Assembly: GCA_903851415.1 (NCBI GenBank)
Contig: CAINOE010000107.1
Span: 1 to 64,000 of the forward strand
Source: an uncultured Rhodopila sp.
GTDB taxonomy: Bacteria; Pseudomonadota; Alphaproteobacteria; Acetobacterales; Acetobacteraceae
Reading direction: 5' to 3'
Length of the DNA: 64,000 bases
Shown here: piece by piece, positions 54,360 to 63,140 of the stretch
Layout: each line of letters starts with the position of its first letter
Position numbering within the stretch: position 1 is the first letter of the stretch
Notes under the pieces: generated by a model
Told to the model about the DNA's origin: nothing
Databases searched by the model: none
Seen by the model: the letters and a program-made list of their open reading frames with translations, nothing else
Made by a program: the position numbers and the translations under genes

Positions 54360-55340
54360 ATGATCCTGATAACTGGCGGCGCCGGATTCATCGGCTCCAA
54401 CCTGCAGGCGGCACTGATGCGCCGCGGGCACGAAACCGTCGTCGTCGATACCCTCGGGTCCGATGGCAAATGGCGCAACCTCGCCAAGCATCCCCCCGCC
54501 CGTGTCGTCCAGCCGGACGATCTGCGCAACTTCCTGGACAGCCATCCGCCGCTGGAGATGGTGTTCCATCTCGGCGCCGTCAGCGAGACCACGGCGGTGG
54601 ACGGGGATCACACCTGGGCGACCAATGTCGAACTCAGCCGCTATCTCTGGGAATGGTGCGCCGCGCGCGGGGTGCCCCTGGTGTATGCCTCCTCCGCCGC
54701 GACATACGGCAACGGCGCGCAGGGCTTCGACGATGAATTCACCCCGGCGGCGCTGGAGCGGCTGCGTCCTTTGAACCTGTACGGCTGGACCAAGCACGCC
54801 TTCGACATGCTGGTGGCGAAGGTGCTGACGCAGCGGAAGGAGCAGCCGCCGCAATGGGCCGGGCTGAAATTCTTCAACGTCTACGGGCCGAACGAATACC
54901 ATAAGGGCAAGATGATCTCGGTCGTGAAGGTCAAGCACGACGAGGTCGCCGCCGGCGGCCCGGTCCGGCTGTTCAAGTCCGACCAGCCCGGCCTGCCCGA
55001 CGGCGCCCAGGCCCGCGACTTCATCTGGATCGGCGACATCGTCGATGTGATGCTGTGGCTGATGGAAAACCCGGCGGTCAGCGGCCTGTTCAACCTCGGC
55101 ACCGGCCGGGCACGCACGTATCTGGATTTGGCTCACGCGGTGTGCGACGCCGCCGGGCGGCCGAGGGCGGTGGAGTTCATCGACATGCCGGCCAATCTGC
55201 GCGGCCAGTATCAGTCATTCACGCAGGCGCCGATGGAGCGGCTGCGGGCGGCGGGCTACGCGGGCCAGTTCACGCCGATGGAGGAAGGCATCCGCCGCTA
55301 CGTCCAGGACCATCTGGCTGCGGCCGACAGCTTCGTATGA
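54360..55340 (+). CDS. hldD: ADP-L-glycero-D-manno-heptose-6-epimerase
   Basis: A 326-residue SDR-type epimerase that makes the ADP-L-glycero-heptose used in the LPS core. The NADP site is ITGGAGFIGSNLQAAL, the active site region is YASSAATYG and YGWTKHAFD (Tyr/Lys), and the family motifs FFNVYGPNEYHKGKM and DFIWIGDIVDVMLWL are intact. It overlaps lgt by 4 bases (ATGA). Confidence 0.95.
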   Translation: MILITGGAGFIGSNLQAALMRRGHETVVVDTLGSDGKWRNLAKHPPARVVQPDDLRNFLDSHPPLEMVFHLGAVSETTAVDGDHTWATNVELSRYLWEWCAARGVPLVYASSAATYGNGAQGFDDEFTPAALERLRPLNLYGWTKHAFDMLVAKVLTQRKEQPPQWAGLKFFNVYGPNEYHKGKMISVVKVKHDEVAAGGPVRLFKSDQPGLPDGAQARDFIWIGDIVDVMLWLMENPAVSGLFNLGTGRARTYLDLAHAVCDAAGRPRAVEFIDMPANLRGQYQSFTQAPMERLRAAGYAGQFTPMEEGIRRYVQDHLAAADSFV

Positions 55341-56143
55341 TCCCCGTCCTGCTGTTTCCCCAGTTCGACCCGGTCCTTATCCAGATCGGCCCGCTGGCCA
55401 TACGCTGGTACGCGCTGGCCTATATCGCCAGCCTGGTCATCGGCTGGCGCATGGTGCGCGGCCTGGTGCAGCGGCCGCCCGTCGTGGCGACCCCGCTCCA
55501 GGTGGACGACTTCCTGACCTGGGCGACGCTGGGAGTCGTGCTGGGCGGCCGGCTCGGCTACGTGCTGTTCTACCAGCCGAGTTTCTATTTCAGCCACCCG
55601 GGCATGATCTTCGCGGTCTGGGAAGGCGGCATGAGCTTTCACGGCGGCATGCTGGGCGTGGCGATCGCGATCACCGTGTTCTGCCGGCGCAACGCCATCC
55701 CGTTGCTGGGATTTGCCGACAGGGTCGCCGTTGTGGCGCCCCTCGGCCTGGGTCTTGGACGGATCGCGAATTTCATCAACGGGGAACTCTGGGGCCGCCC
55801 GGCACCCGACTGGCTGCCCTGGGCGATGATCTTTCCGCGCGCCGGGATGGAGCCCCGGCACCCCAGCCAGTTGTACCAGGCGCTGCTGGAGGGTGTGCTG
55901 CTGTTCACGCTGATTTTCGTGCTGTCGCGGCGGCAGAGCGTTCGCGCCCGGTTCGGGCTGCTGACGGGCGTGTTCCTGTGCGGCTACGGCATCGCCCGGA
56001 TCATCGGCGAGTTCTTCCGGGAGCCGGATGCGTTCCTCGGCTTCCTGGCGTTCGGCGCGACGATGGGACAGGTGTTGTCCATTCCAATGGTGCTGGCGGG
56101 CGCGTGGCTGATTCTGCGGGCTCGCCCGGCGCGGCCGGAGTGA
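55337..56143 (+). CDS. lgt: Prolipoprotein diacylglyceryl transferase
   Basis: A 268-residue membrane enzyme that transfers diacylglycerol from phosphatidylglycerol to the lipobox cysteine of prolipoproteins. Seven helices are visible. The HGGL-type motif is MSFHGGMLGV, and the signature GRIANFINGELWGRP with RHPSQLYQALLEG and REPDAFLGFL follow. It is translationally coupled to hldD. The family A repeat lies 31 bases downstream. Confidence 0.97.
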   Translation: MIPVLLFPQFDPVLIQIGPLAIRWYALAYIASLVIGWRMVRGLVQRPPVVATPLQVDDFLTWATLGVVLGGRLGYVLFYQPSFYFSHPGMIFAVWEGGMSFHGGMLGVAIAITVFCRRNAIPLLGFADRVAVVAPLGLGLGRIANFINGELWGRPAPDWLPWAMIFPRAGMEPRHPSQLYQALLEGVLLFTLIFVLSRRQSVRARFGLLTGVFLCGYGIARIIGEFFREPDAFLGFLAFGATMGQVLSIPMVLAGAWLILRARPARPE

Positions 56144-56174
56144 GGGTGGAGCGCGGCTCCTCCCCGCCCACTTT

Positions 56175-56252
56175 CGTCATGGCCCGGCCTGTCCGGGCCA
56201 CCTATAGCGGCACGTGCCAGAATAGGTGGCCCGGACAAGCCGGGCCATGACG
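56175..56252. repeat. Dispersed palindromic repeat, family A (complete copy)
   Basis: Left arm CGTCATGGCCCGGCCTGTCC with GGGCCACCTAT, right arm ATAGGTGGCCCGGACAAGCC with GGGCCATGACG, and a loop of about 16 bases (AGCGGCACGTGCCAGA). The arms are almost perfectly complementary over about 31 bases. It ends 14 bases before the methyltransferase start codon. Confidence 0.88.
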
Positions 56253-56266
56253 GCGGGCGGCGAACG

Positions 56267-57268
56267 ATGCATCCCCCCGAACGCCTCGACCGCTTCATGG
56301 CCCGCGCCAACGCGATCTATTACGCAATGCATGACCCGTTCGCCGATTTCACCACCGCGCCGGAGATCAGCCAGGTGTTCGGCGAGATCATCGGCCTGTG
56401 GGCGGCGGTTGTCTGGCAGATGCTCGGCAGCCCCGACCCGGTGCTGCTGGTCGAGGCCGGCCCCGGCCGCGGCACCCTGATGGCGGACGCGCGGCGCGCC
56501 ATCGGCCGGGCGGCTCCCGGTTTCGCTGCCGCGCTGCGGGTGCATCTGATCGAGACCTCGCCCCGCCTGCGCACCATCCAGGCTGCACGGGTGCCGGACG
56601 CCGTCTGGCACGACTCGCTGGACTCCCTCCCGGATGCGCCGGCGATCCTGCTGGCCAACGAGTTCCTGGACGCCCTGCCGATCAGGCAGTTCGTGAAGCG
56701 GGGGGAGGGGTGGACGGAGCGGTTCGTGGCGGACGGCGCGTGGCTCGAGCAGGCCGCCGACACCGCCGAGGTGCCCGCCGGGCGCAACGCGGCGGACGGA
56801 CAGATCGTCGAACTGAACGAACCGGCGCGGGCGTTCGTCTCCGCGCTGGCGCAGCGGGCGCGACGGCATCCGGGCGTCGCGCTGCTGGTGGATTACGGTC
56901 CGATGCGCAGTGCCGCGGGCGACAGTTTGCAGGCGCTTGCCCGCCGCAAGCCCGTCGATCCGCTGTCGCCCGCCGGTTCGGCGGATTTGACCGCGCATGT
57001 GGATTTCGCGGACATGGCGGCGACGGCGCTTTCGGCCGGCGCCGCGGTGCAGGGGCCGGTGACGCAGGGGGCATTCCTGTCGGCTCTGGGCGTGCTCCAG
57101 CGCACCGAGGCGTTGGCCCGGGGACGGAGCGAAACTCAGGCGGCGGCGCTGCGGGAGGGCACGCGGCGGCTGACCGGTGCGGCGGCAATGGGGGATTTGT
57201 TCAAGGTGCTGGCGGTGACGTCGCCGGGGTGCGAACCGCTGCCGGGTTTCGCGGCGGCTGGCCGCTAA
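56267..57268 (+). CDS. SAM-dependent methyltransferase, MidA/NDUFAF7 family
   Basis: A 333-residue class I methyltransferase of the NDUFAF7/MidA type, which methylates an arginine in complex I in mitochondria. It has FTTAPEISQVFGEIIGLWAA, motif I LLVEAGPGRGTLMAD, LLANEFLDALPIRQFVK and LLVDYGPMR. Family order and length fit. It follows lgt, a layout common in alphaproteobacteria. The bacterial target is inferred by homology. Confidence 0.9.
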   Translation: MHPPERLDRFMARANAIYYAMHDPFADFTTAPEISQVFGEIIGLWAAVVWQMLGSPDPVLLVEAGPGRGTLMADARRAIGRAAPGFAAALRVHLIETSPRLRTIQAARVPDAVWHDSLDSLPDAPAILLANEFLDALPIRQFVKRGEGWTERFVADGAWLEQAADTAEVPAGRNAADGQIVELNEPARAFVSALAQRARRHPGVALLVDYGPMRSAAGDSLQALARRKPVDPLSPAGSADLTAHVDFADMAATALSAGAAVQGPVTQGAFLSALGVLQRTEALARGRSETQAAALREGTRRLTGAAAMGDLFKVLAVTSPGCEPLPGFAAAGR

Positions 57269-57327
57269 GGTTGCAAAGTTCGCCCTCCCGGACCTTATCC
57301 TGAGCACCTGCAAACAAGGACGCCCCG

Positions 57328-58095
57328 ATGTTCCCAGCGATCTTCCTCAGCCATGGTGCGCCGACATTGCCGCTGGTGGATGCTCCGGCGCGCGATTTCC
57401 TGCTCAGGCTGGGCAAGGAACTCGGGCGGCCGCGCGCCATCCTGGTCGCCTCGGCGCACTGGGACACCCCGGCGCCGGTGCTCAGCGCGATGCAGCGCAA
57501 CACCACCATCCACGATTTCTACGGCTTCCCCCGGGAGCTGTATCAGCTCCAGTACGAGCCGCCGGGCGCGCCGGATATCGCCGCGGCGGCGGTGGCGCTG
57601 CTTCATCGCGCGGGACTGCCGGCGGGGTCGGACCCGGCGCGCGGCCTGGATCACGGCGCCTGGGTGCCGCTGCTGCTGATGTACCCCGAGGCGGATGTGC
57701 CGGTGTTGCAGATCAGCCTCCAGCCGCCGCTCGGGCCGCGGCACCATCTGGCCGTCGGCAAGGCTTTGGCGGAGCTGCGGCAGCAGGAGGTGCTGATCAT
57801 CGGGTCGGGGTCGTTCACCCACAATCTCGGGCGGTTCCGCGGCGCGGCGGTGAACGCCCCGGCCCCGCCGGACGTGATCGCCTTCGCCGAGTGGTTCGAC
57901 GAGGCGATCCTCGCGGGACGCACGGCGGACACGCTGCATTATCGCGCGCTGGCGCCGCATGCGGTGGAGCAGCACCCGACGGATGAGCACCTGCTGCCGC
58001 TGTTCGTGGCGATGGGCGCCGGAGGTGCCGCGGAGCGGCTGCACAGTTCGGCGATGCATTCCATCCTGCGGATGGATGCCTACGCGTTCCGGTAG
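57328..58095 (+). CDS. DODA-type extradiol dioxygenase
   Basis: A 255-residue class III (LigB-like) dioxygenase of the 4,5-DOPA-dioxygenase group. Zinc/iron ligand motifs are FLSHGAPTLP, VASAHWDTP, GLDHGAWVPLLLMYP and SGSFTHNLGRF. It would open catechol-type rings or is a pyridoxine-independent homologue such as YgiD. It lies 59 bases after the methyltransferase gene and may be co-transcribed. Substrate unknown. Confidence 0.9.
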   Translation: MFPAIFLSHGAPTLPLVDAPARDFLLRLGKELGRPRAILVASAHWDTPAPVLSAMQRNTTIHDFYGFPRELYQLQYEPPGAPDIAAAAVALLHRAGLPAGSDPARGLDHGAWVPLLLMYPEADVPVLQISLQPPLGPRHHLAVGKALAELRQQEVLIIGSGSFTHNLGRFRGAAVNAPAPPDVIAFAEWFDEAILAGRTADTLHYRALAPHAVEQHPTDEHLLPLFVAMGAGGAAERLHSSAMHSILRMDAYAFR

Positions 58096-58107
58096 GCGCC
58101 CGGAGCG

Positions 58108-58422
58108 TCAGCCCTCGCCGCCCGGGAGCAGCTTATGGCCGATACCGCGCGTGCGTTCCTGAAGCGCGCCAATCAGGCGCGAGAGTTCGGCGACGTGCTG
58201 GGAGGCGACCTGCGACGCAACCGCCGCGGAGGCGCCCTTGGCTTCGGCCACGAGAATGTCCTCGCGCGCCTTCACGTGTTCTTCCAGCTTCGTCAGGCGA
58301 TCCTTGATGGCCTGGATCTCTTTGTCCTGTCCGTCCAGGATGCCGCTGTATTTCTTTTCAAGCTGAAACAGCCGATCAACGGCGCGTGCGCCTTCCAGCA
58401 ATGCGAAGGGATTCAGGCTCAC
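58108..58422 (-). CDS. Small coiled-coil protein next to the ROCO-TIR gene
   Basis: A 104-residue protein of mostly helix: VDRLFQLEKKYSGILDGQDK and EIQAIKDRLTKLEEHVKARE form a coiled coil, followed by an alanine-rich segment. No known family, no signal peptide or membrane helix. It starts 6 bases after the stop of the next upstream gene, so both are co-translated. Together they follow the LRR-Roc-COR-TIR gene. Confidence 0.6.
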   Translation of the reverse strand: MSLNPFALLEGARAVDRLFQLEKKYSGILDGQDKEIQAIKDRLTKLEEHVKAREDILVAEAKGASAAVASQVASQHVAELSRLIGALQERTRGIGHKLLPGGEG

Positions 58423-58428
58423 CGGCGA

Positions 58429-58818
58429 TCAGCGCTTGTAGCGCTCGAGAAGGCGGTCCGCCCGCGCCTCCACCTCCGGGAGTTCGCTATGGATTCGCGC
58501 GAAGATGCGACTCGCTTCCAACACCTGAGGGTCCTCTGCGGCCTCCGCGAGTAAGCGGACGACATCGGGATCCATGCCTTCGATGAACTCCGTTGCCGCG
58601 GTGCCCGGCCGGACATCCTGAACGAAAACGTACCCCGCCCCCGGCCCGGCGTTGATCTTCGGCAAACCATGGCCGATCTCGGTGCGGTAGGTCTGCACCA
58701 CGTCCCGCGCAATGCGGCGTATGGCGGGCTCGAGGGTTTGGAACCATCCCGGTGCAATCTCCTCCGCGACAGCGGCAACGGGAAGCGATTGTTCGCGAGG
58801 GTCATCTGTTCCGGTCAT
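58429..58818 (-). CDS. Small protein of unknown function next to the ROCO-TIR gene
   Basis: A 129-residue protein with a helical first half (WFQTLEPAIRRIARDVVQTY), a glycine-rich turn (LPKINAGPGAGYVFVQDVRP) and an acidic helical end (DPDVVRLLAEAAEDPQVLEA). I do not recognise it. It lies 93 bases after the LRR-Roc-COR-TIR gene on the same strand. Confidence 0.6.
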   Translation of the reverse strand: MTGTDDPREQSLPVAAVAEEIAPGWFQTLEPAIRRIARDVVQTYRTEIGHGLPKINAGPGAGYVFVQDVRPGTAATEFIEGMDPDVVRLLAEAAEDPQVLEASRIFARIHSELPEVEARADRLLERYKR

Positions 58819-58911
58819 ACCTGAAATATGGCGGGAAAACCGCGGCCATTCAAGTGCGGGACGCTTCCCGCCCGTCCGTCATGACCCGAAAAAATCGAGC
58901 GACAGGATCGC

Positions 58912-61737
58912 TTACCCGGGCACGTCGTCGAAGCCGTAGCGCTCCAGTTCCTCGAACGTCCGGGGCTGCACGATGTCGGCAAGCGTTCCCAGAATATCGG
59001 ACACCTGCGAGTAGAACCGCTGCATCTGCATCAACCGCCGCCCGCCGATGTCTCCCAGGACAACGTAGCCGTGCTCGCGCGCAGGGGCTTCCAGAGCGTC
59101 GTGTTCCTGCTTCCAGTAAACCGCCCACTTCACCCAGTCCGCCGGCTTCCAGACATCCGCGTCCGGCAGCGCGTAAATCCGCACCCGGTCGAGAAACGCC
59201 CGCCCCTCCTGCCGGCTCGTGCGCCAAACCTCGTTCAGCTCGAACATGCAGTATTCCGAGCGCAGGTATTTGTCGCTCAGGATCACGAAGACCCGGTCGC
59301 CGCTTCCGATGCGGCGCATGAAGGCGGAGATGCTGTCGCCGAGGCTCATCACGTCCTTGTCGCGCAGGATGTGATGGCCCTCGGCTGCCGCCGCCTCGCA
59401 CAGGCGGTCCACCGCCGCCTGCCGCGCGCGGCCTTCCTGCGTGCGGTCGTCGCCCCAGGCGTAGGATACATACCACTCCGGTTCGGCAGGCTTCTCCTGC
59501 ACCAGCGTCATCGCGGCGGTTTTGGCCGTCCGGACCGGAGCCGGCGCGCGCTCCACCGCAACCGGCTGCATCGAGAGGCGAGCCTGCACACGCTCTACCA
59601 CCTCGACCGCTTTTTGCAGCAGCGAGGCGGCGTCGCCGGCCTGCGTGTGAACGTGGATCGCGCCCTGCCAGTCGCCGGTGGTTTCCTGCTCGATCAGCAG
59701 GCGGCTGTGCGTCGCCGCATCAAACGCGCAGAGGCCGCCGCGCCAATACAAGGCATCGGCGCCGGCGACCGCGCCGATATCGGCCATGATCGAACGGATC
59801 AGTCCGCCATGTAGCAGGGCGTAGCGGAAGGTCGCGGTTTCGCCTGGGCGGTCGTCCGTCCACAGCGCCGCCAGGCGCGCGGCAACGGAGGCGCGTTCGG
59901 GCAGCAGGTCGGGCGCGATGTATTCGTCGTTCTCGCCGTTCTCGCCGCCGAAGCGCCGGTGCGGGAAGCAGATGCCGCAGGATACCATCATGCTCAGCAG
60001 CAGCTTCTGCTCGGCGTCGCTGTGATCGCGCCAAGCCAGCAGGCCCAGCTTGGCCCGCGAGAACCGGCCGCCATCCTGGACCAGCACGGCGTAGACCTTC
60101 TTGCGGTCGAACACCGCATAGATCGCTTCCAGCGCCCATCCCTGATCGAGCACGATCCTATCGGCGAACAACCCGGGTCGGTGGAAGACCGTGCCGTTGG
60201 CGTCGAGATAGTGCAGCAGCATGTCCGAGGAGGAAATGCCGCCCTCCTCAGCGCAGATCGAGTCGAACTCCGCTCGCTCCAGCAGACGATGGCAGCGCAG
60301 TTCGCGGGGGAGCGCCATGTCGGCATCGCGCATCGCCTCCAGCCGCCGCTGCACACGCAGCCGCCCGAGGCCGATTTGTGGCAGCCCGAGGCGGCCGGGC
60401 GCGCGCATCCAGGCGATGGCGTCCCGCAACGACTCCTCCAGGGCGGCGAGGCCGCGGTTCTCCTTCGGGCTGACACGCAGTTCCGTGACATAGGGAAGGT
60501 CGTCCAGCGTCGAGTCCGGGATGGGAAAGCGCCGCTCCTCCTGCTCCTTGCTGTCGCACTTGGTCTGCACGATCAGCACGGGATTGTCCTTGCTGGACTG
60601 ATGCCGCACGACGTCGAGCCAATAGGCGAGCGGATGATTGCGGAACGTCAGCCCGCCGTGCTCGTAGGTGTCGCGATTCTCGCGGTCCCTCGCCCAAACC
60701 GGCATCAGCACGGCCGGGCCGCGCAGGAAGAGGGCGTGGGTGCCGTGATAGATGTCCTGGCCGCCGAAATCCCAGATGCAGAGATGCAGCCGCTCCGCAA
60801 GGCTGCCGGCGTTGGATTGGCCGCAAATGCGGATGCCATGAGTGGAGTCCCAGTCCGGATCAAACCCCACCCCCGAGAGCCATCGCGCAATCTGGGTCTT
60901 GCCCACCCCGCCGTTGCCGAGGAGCAGCAGTTTCACATCGGTGAGGTCGGCTGCACCTCCCGCCATATCAGCATAATGCGCCTGCACTCTTGCACGACAG
61001 TCCTCTTCTCTGTCTTTAGATAGGACACCGTTTGGCAGCCCTGGAACATGACTTCCATCCGCAATCAGCCTCAGTGATGGCCTTTCACGGAGGGCTTGAG
61101 GCAATGAGATCAATCGACATAATGAGCAGTCGAGGCGTTCGAGAGCGGTTAGGCCGGAAAGCGGCGACAAGTCGCTCACTTGCGTCCCCCAGCAGTCGAG
61201 GTACTCCAGGGCGGTCAGGCCGGATAGCGGCGAAAGATCGCTTACTTGCGTCGCACTACAGTCGAGGTGCTGCAGGGCGGTCGCGCCGGACAGCGGCGAA
61301 AGATCGCTCACCTGCGTCCCATTGCAGTTGAAGTGCCGCAGAGCGGTCAGGCGAGACAACGGCGACAGATGGCTCACTTGCGTCCCCCAGCACTCGAGTT
61401 GCCGCAGGCCGACCAAGCGGGACAACGGCTTCAGATCACCCACTTGCGTCGCGCCGCAGTCCAACTGCTTCAGGGCAGTCAGGTCGGACAGCGGCGAAAG
61501 ATCGCTTACCTGTGTCCCCCAGCAGTCGAGGTACTCCAGGGCGGTCAGGCCGGATAGCGGCGAAAGATCGCTCACCTGCGTGTTCTCGCATTTGAGCCGA
61601 CGAAGAGCGGTCAGGCCAGCCAGTTCTTCCGGTAACGCACCAAGCCCCAAGTCGCTCAGGTCGAGCGAGCCGGTAAGACGCTCAGCCTCTTCAGCAATGC
61701 GCGTCCGCGCAACATCCGTAGCGTCGCTGGAAGACAT
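58912..61737 (-). CDS. LRR-Roc-COR-TIR protein (bacterial ROCO/NLR-like)
   Basis: A 941-residue multidomain protein. Residues 30-225 hold leucine-rich repeats; seven are exact 22-residue units with TQVSDLSPLSGLTALEYLDC at 53, 75, 97, 119, 141, 163 and 185. Residues 265-445 are a Roc GTPase: P-loop GNGGVGKT (274-281), switch II WDFGGQD (322-328) and base motif QTKCD (391-395). Residues about 450-710 fit the COR dimerisation region. Residues 754-925 form a TIR domain: WYVSYAWGDD at the start, LCEAAAAEGHHILRDKD, GDSISAFMRRI and SEYCMFEL, whose Glu833 is the expected NAD-cleaving residue. ROCO proteins are GTP-controlled dimers, and a TIR effector suggests ligand-triggered NAD loss as in abortive defence. 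That function is inferred. No signal peptide. Confidence 0.85.
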   Translation of the reverse strand: MSSSDATDVARTRIAEEAERLTGSLDLSDLGLGALPEELAGLTALRRLKCENTQVSDLSPLSGLTALEYLDCWGTQVSDLSPLSDLTALKQLDCGATQVGDLKPLSRLVGLRQLECWGTQVSHLSPLSRLTALRHFNCNGTQVSDLSPLSGATALQHLDCSATQVSDLSPLSGLTALEYLDCWGTQVSDLSPLSGLTALERLDCSLCRLISLPQALRERPSLRLIADGSHVPGLPNGVLSKDREEDCRARVQAHYADMAGGAADLTDVKLLLLGNGGVGKTQIARWLSGVGFDPDWDSTHGIRICGQSNAGSLAERLHLCIWDFGGQDIYHGTHALFLRGPAVLMPVWARDRENRDTYEHGGLTFRNHPLAYWLDVVRHQSSKDNPVLIVQTKCDSKEQEERRFPIPDSTLDDLPYVTELRVSPKENRGLAALEESLRDAIAWMRAPGRLGLPQIGLGRLRVQRRLEAMRDADMALPRELRCHRLLERAEFDSICAEEGGISSSDMLLHYLDANGTVFHRPGLFADRIVLDQGWALEAIYAVFDRKKVYAVLVQDGGRFSRAKLGLLAWRDHSDAEQKLLLSMMVSCGICFPHRRFGGENGENDEYIAPDLLPERASVAARLAALWTDDRPGETATFRYALLHGGLIRSIMADIGAVAGADALYWRGGLCAFDAATHSRLLIEQETTGDWQGAIHVHTQAGDAASLLQKAVEVVERVQARLSMQPVAVERAPAPVRTAKTAAMTLVQEKPAEPEWYVSYAWGDDRTQEGRARQAAVDRLCEAAAAEGHHILRDKDVMSLGDSISAFMRRIGSGDRVFVILSDKYLRSEYCMFELNEVWRTSRQEGRAFLDRVRIYALPDADVWKPADWVKWAVYWKQEHDALEAPAREHGYVVLGDIGGRRLMQMQRFYSQVSDILGTLADIVQPRTFEELERYGFDDVPG
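61120..61581. repeat. 66-base tandem repeats encoding the leucine-rich repeats
   Basis: Seven consecutive 66-base units inside the ROCO-TIR gene, each encoding 22 residues. Two units (about 61184-61240 and 61518-61573) are identical over more than 50 bases. The high DNA identity points to recent duplication or gene conversion within the sensor region. Confidence 0.9.
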
Positions 61738-61940
61738 TCAGTACCACCGATTCTTTTTAGCAAAAGTGTCAGTCCAAGCACGACGTGTCAATGCAGCCGT
61801 GCGAGCACCGCATTGGCGCAAGGCGAGCAGGACATGCCAAGTTCCGAAGCCGCCTTCCACACCCAGCATCGCCAGCAAACCCCATTTCCCCCGCCCCGCC
61901 TTAACCCTTTGTCAACCTTTCCCCGCTACCGTCCGCGCTC

Positions 61941-62900
61941 ATGGACCTCACCGTATGCATCTGCACCCGTGACCGCCCCCAGTATGTCCGCGACTGCCTG
62001 AACGGGCTGCGCCGCCAGACCGTCCCGCGCGACCGCTTCGCCGTCCTGCTGGTGGACTCCGCATCCGCCGGCCCGGCCGCCGCGGACCTCGCCGGACTGG
62101 CGACCCAGCACAACGCCCGCCTGGTCCGCCTCGACCAGCCCGGCATCAGCCTCGCCCGCAACGCCGGGGCCTGGGCCGCGCGCACGCAGTTCATCGCCTA
62201 CATCGACGACGACGCCATCCCCGCCCCCGACTGGATTGAGGCCATCCTCGAATCGATCGCCCAGCCCGGCCGCCGCCCGGCCCTTATCGGAGGCCGCATC
62301 CTGCCGAAATGGGAAGCCCCCCTGCCCGCCTGGTGGCCGCGCTCGCTGCGCGGCGTGCTGTCGATCATCGAGCACGAGGGCAACGGCGAATACCGCACCA
62401 CCGCGGTGCCGGAGAACCTGGAACCCTACGCCGCCAACATGGTGGTGCATGTGCTGTCGCTGCTCGCCGCCGGCGGCTTCGGCACCGCCGCCGGCCGCTA
62501 CGGCGACGCGCTGCTGTCGGATGAGGAAGTCCAGCTCGCCTGGACCCTGCAGGATGCCGGCTACTCCGTGCGCTACGACTCGCGCATCGTGGTGCATCAC
62601 CAGATCCAGGCCCGCCGGCTCGATCCGGCCTGGCTGCTGTCGCGCCTCTATTGGCAGGGCGCCTCCACCGTGCTGACCCGCCGCCTGCTGCGCCGCCCGG
62701 ACACGGTCTGGAAGGAGCTGCCCCGCCGCATGCTGGTCGCCGCGCTGTTCGCCCCGGCCGCGCTGGTGCCGCGCCACTCCACCCGCCTGCTCGGCGTCCG
62801 CTGGCGGCTGGCCTACGCCGCCGGGTTCATCCGAGCCGCCCTCGGCTGGCGCGCCAACGAGGCGGCGATCCGCCAGACGGCCGCCCCGGTGGCCGCGTGA
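61941..62900 (+). CDS. Family 2 glycosyltransferase
   Basis: A 319-residue GT-A glycosyltransferase. The start MDLTVCICTRDRPQYVRDCL is typical, followed by VLLVDSASAG, ARNAGAWAARTQFIAYIDDD (DxD metal motif) and the acceptor region around LLSDEEVQLAWTLQDAGYSV. The C-terminal 100 residues are helical and basic, and likely membrane-associated. Possible roles are LPS or exopolysaccharide synthesis. It precedes another glycan-related gene. Confidence 0.88.
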   Translation: MDLTVCICTRDRPQYVRDCLNGLRRQTVPRDRFAVLLVDSASAGPAAADLAGLATQHNARLVRLDQPGISLARNAGAWAARTQFIAYIDDDAIPAPDWIEAILESIAQPGRRPALIGGRILPKWEAPLPAWWPRSLRGVLSIIEHEGNGEYRTTAVPENLEPYAANMVVHVLSLLAAGGFGTAAGRYGDALLSDEEVQLAWTLQDAGYSVRYDSRIVVHHQIQARRLDPAWLLSRLYWQGASTVLTRRLLRRPDTVWKELPRRMLVAALFAPAALVPRHSTRLLGVRWRLAYAAGFIRAALGWRANEAAIRQTAAPVAA

Positions 62901-63140
62901 TCCTGTATCGCCGGCACGGCGACGCCACGGCGCGCTGAACGCCATCCGCGCACCGCGGCGGCGCTCGGCCCGGCGCCGTTGCGCGCCTGCGCCGTCACCG
63001 GGAGGCACGGCCGATGGGCAAAACGCCGGTGGCACGCCGATCATGCTTGCGCCGGGCCGATGATTTCGCCTACGAACTTGTCCAAACCGGCTGAAACACT
63101 GCGTTTTCCGCCGCCTCGTTCTTTGCGCGGGATCGCGAAT

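Noticed and set aside
61120-61581. Regular repeats considered as a CRISPR array
   Set aside because: The 66-base units have no spacers and encode in-frame leucine-rich repeats.
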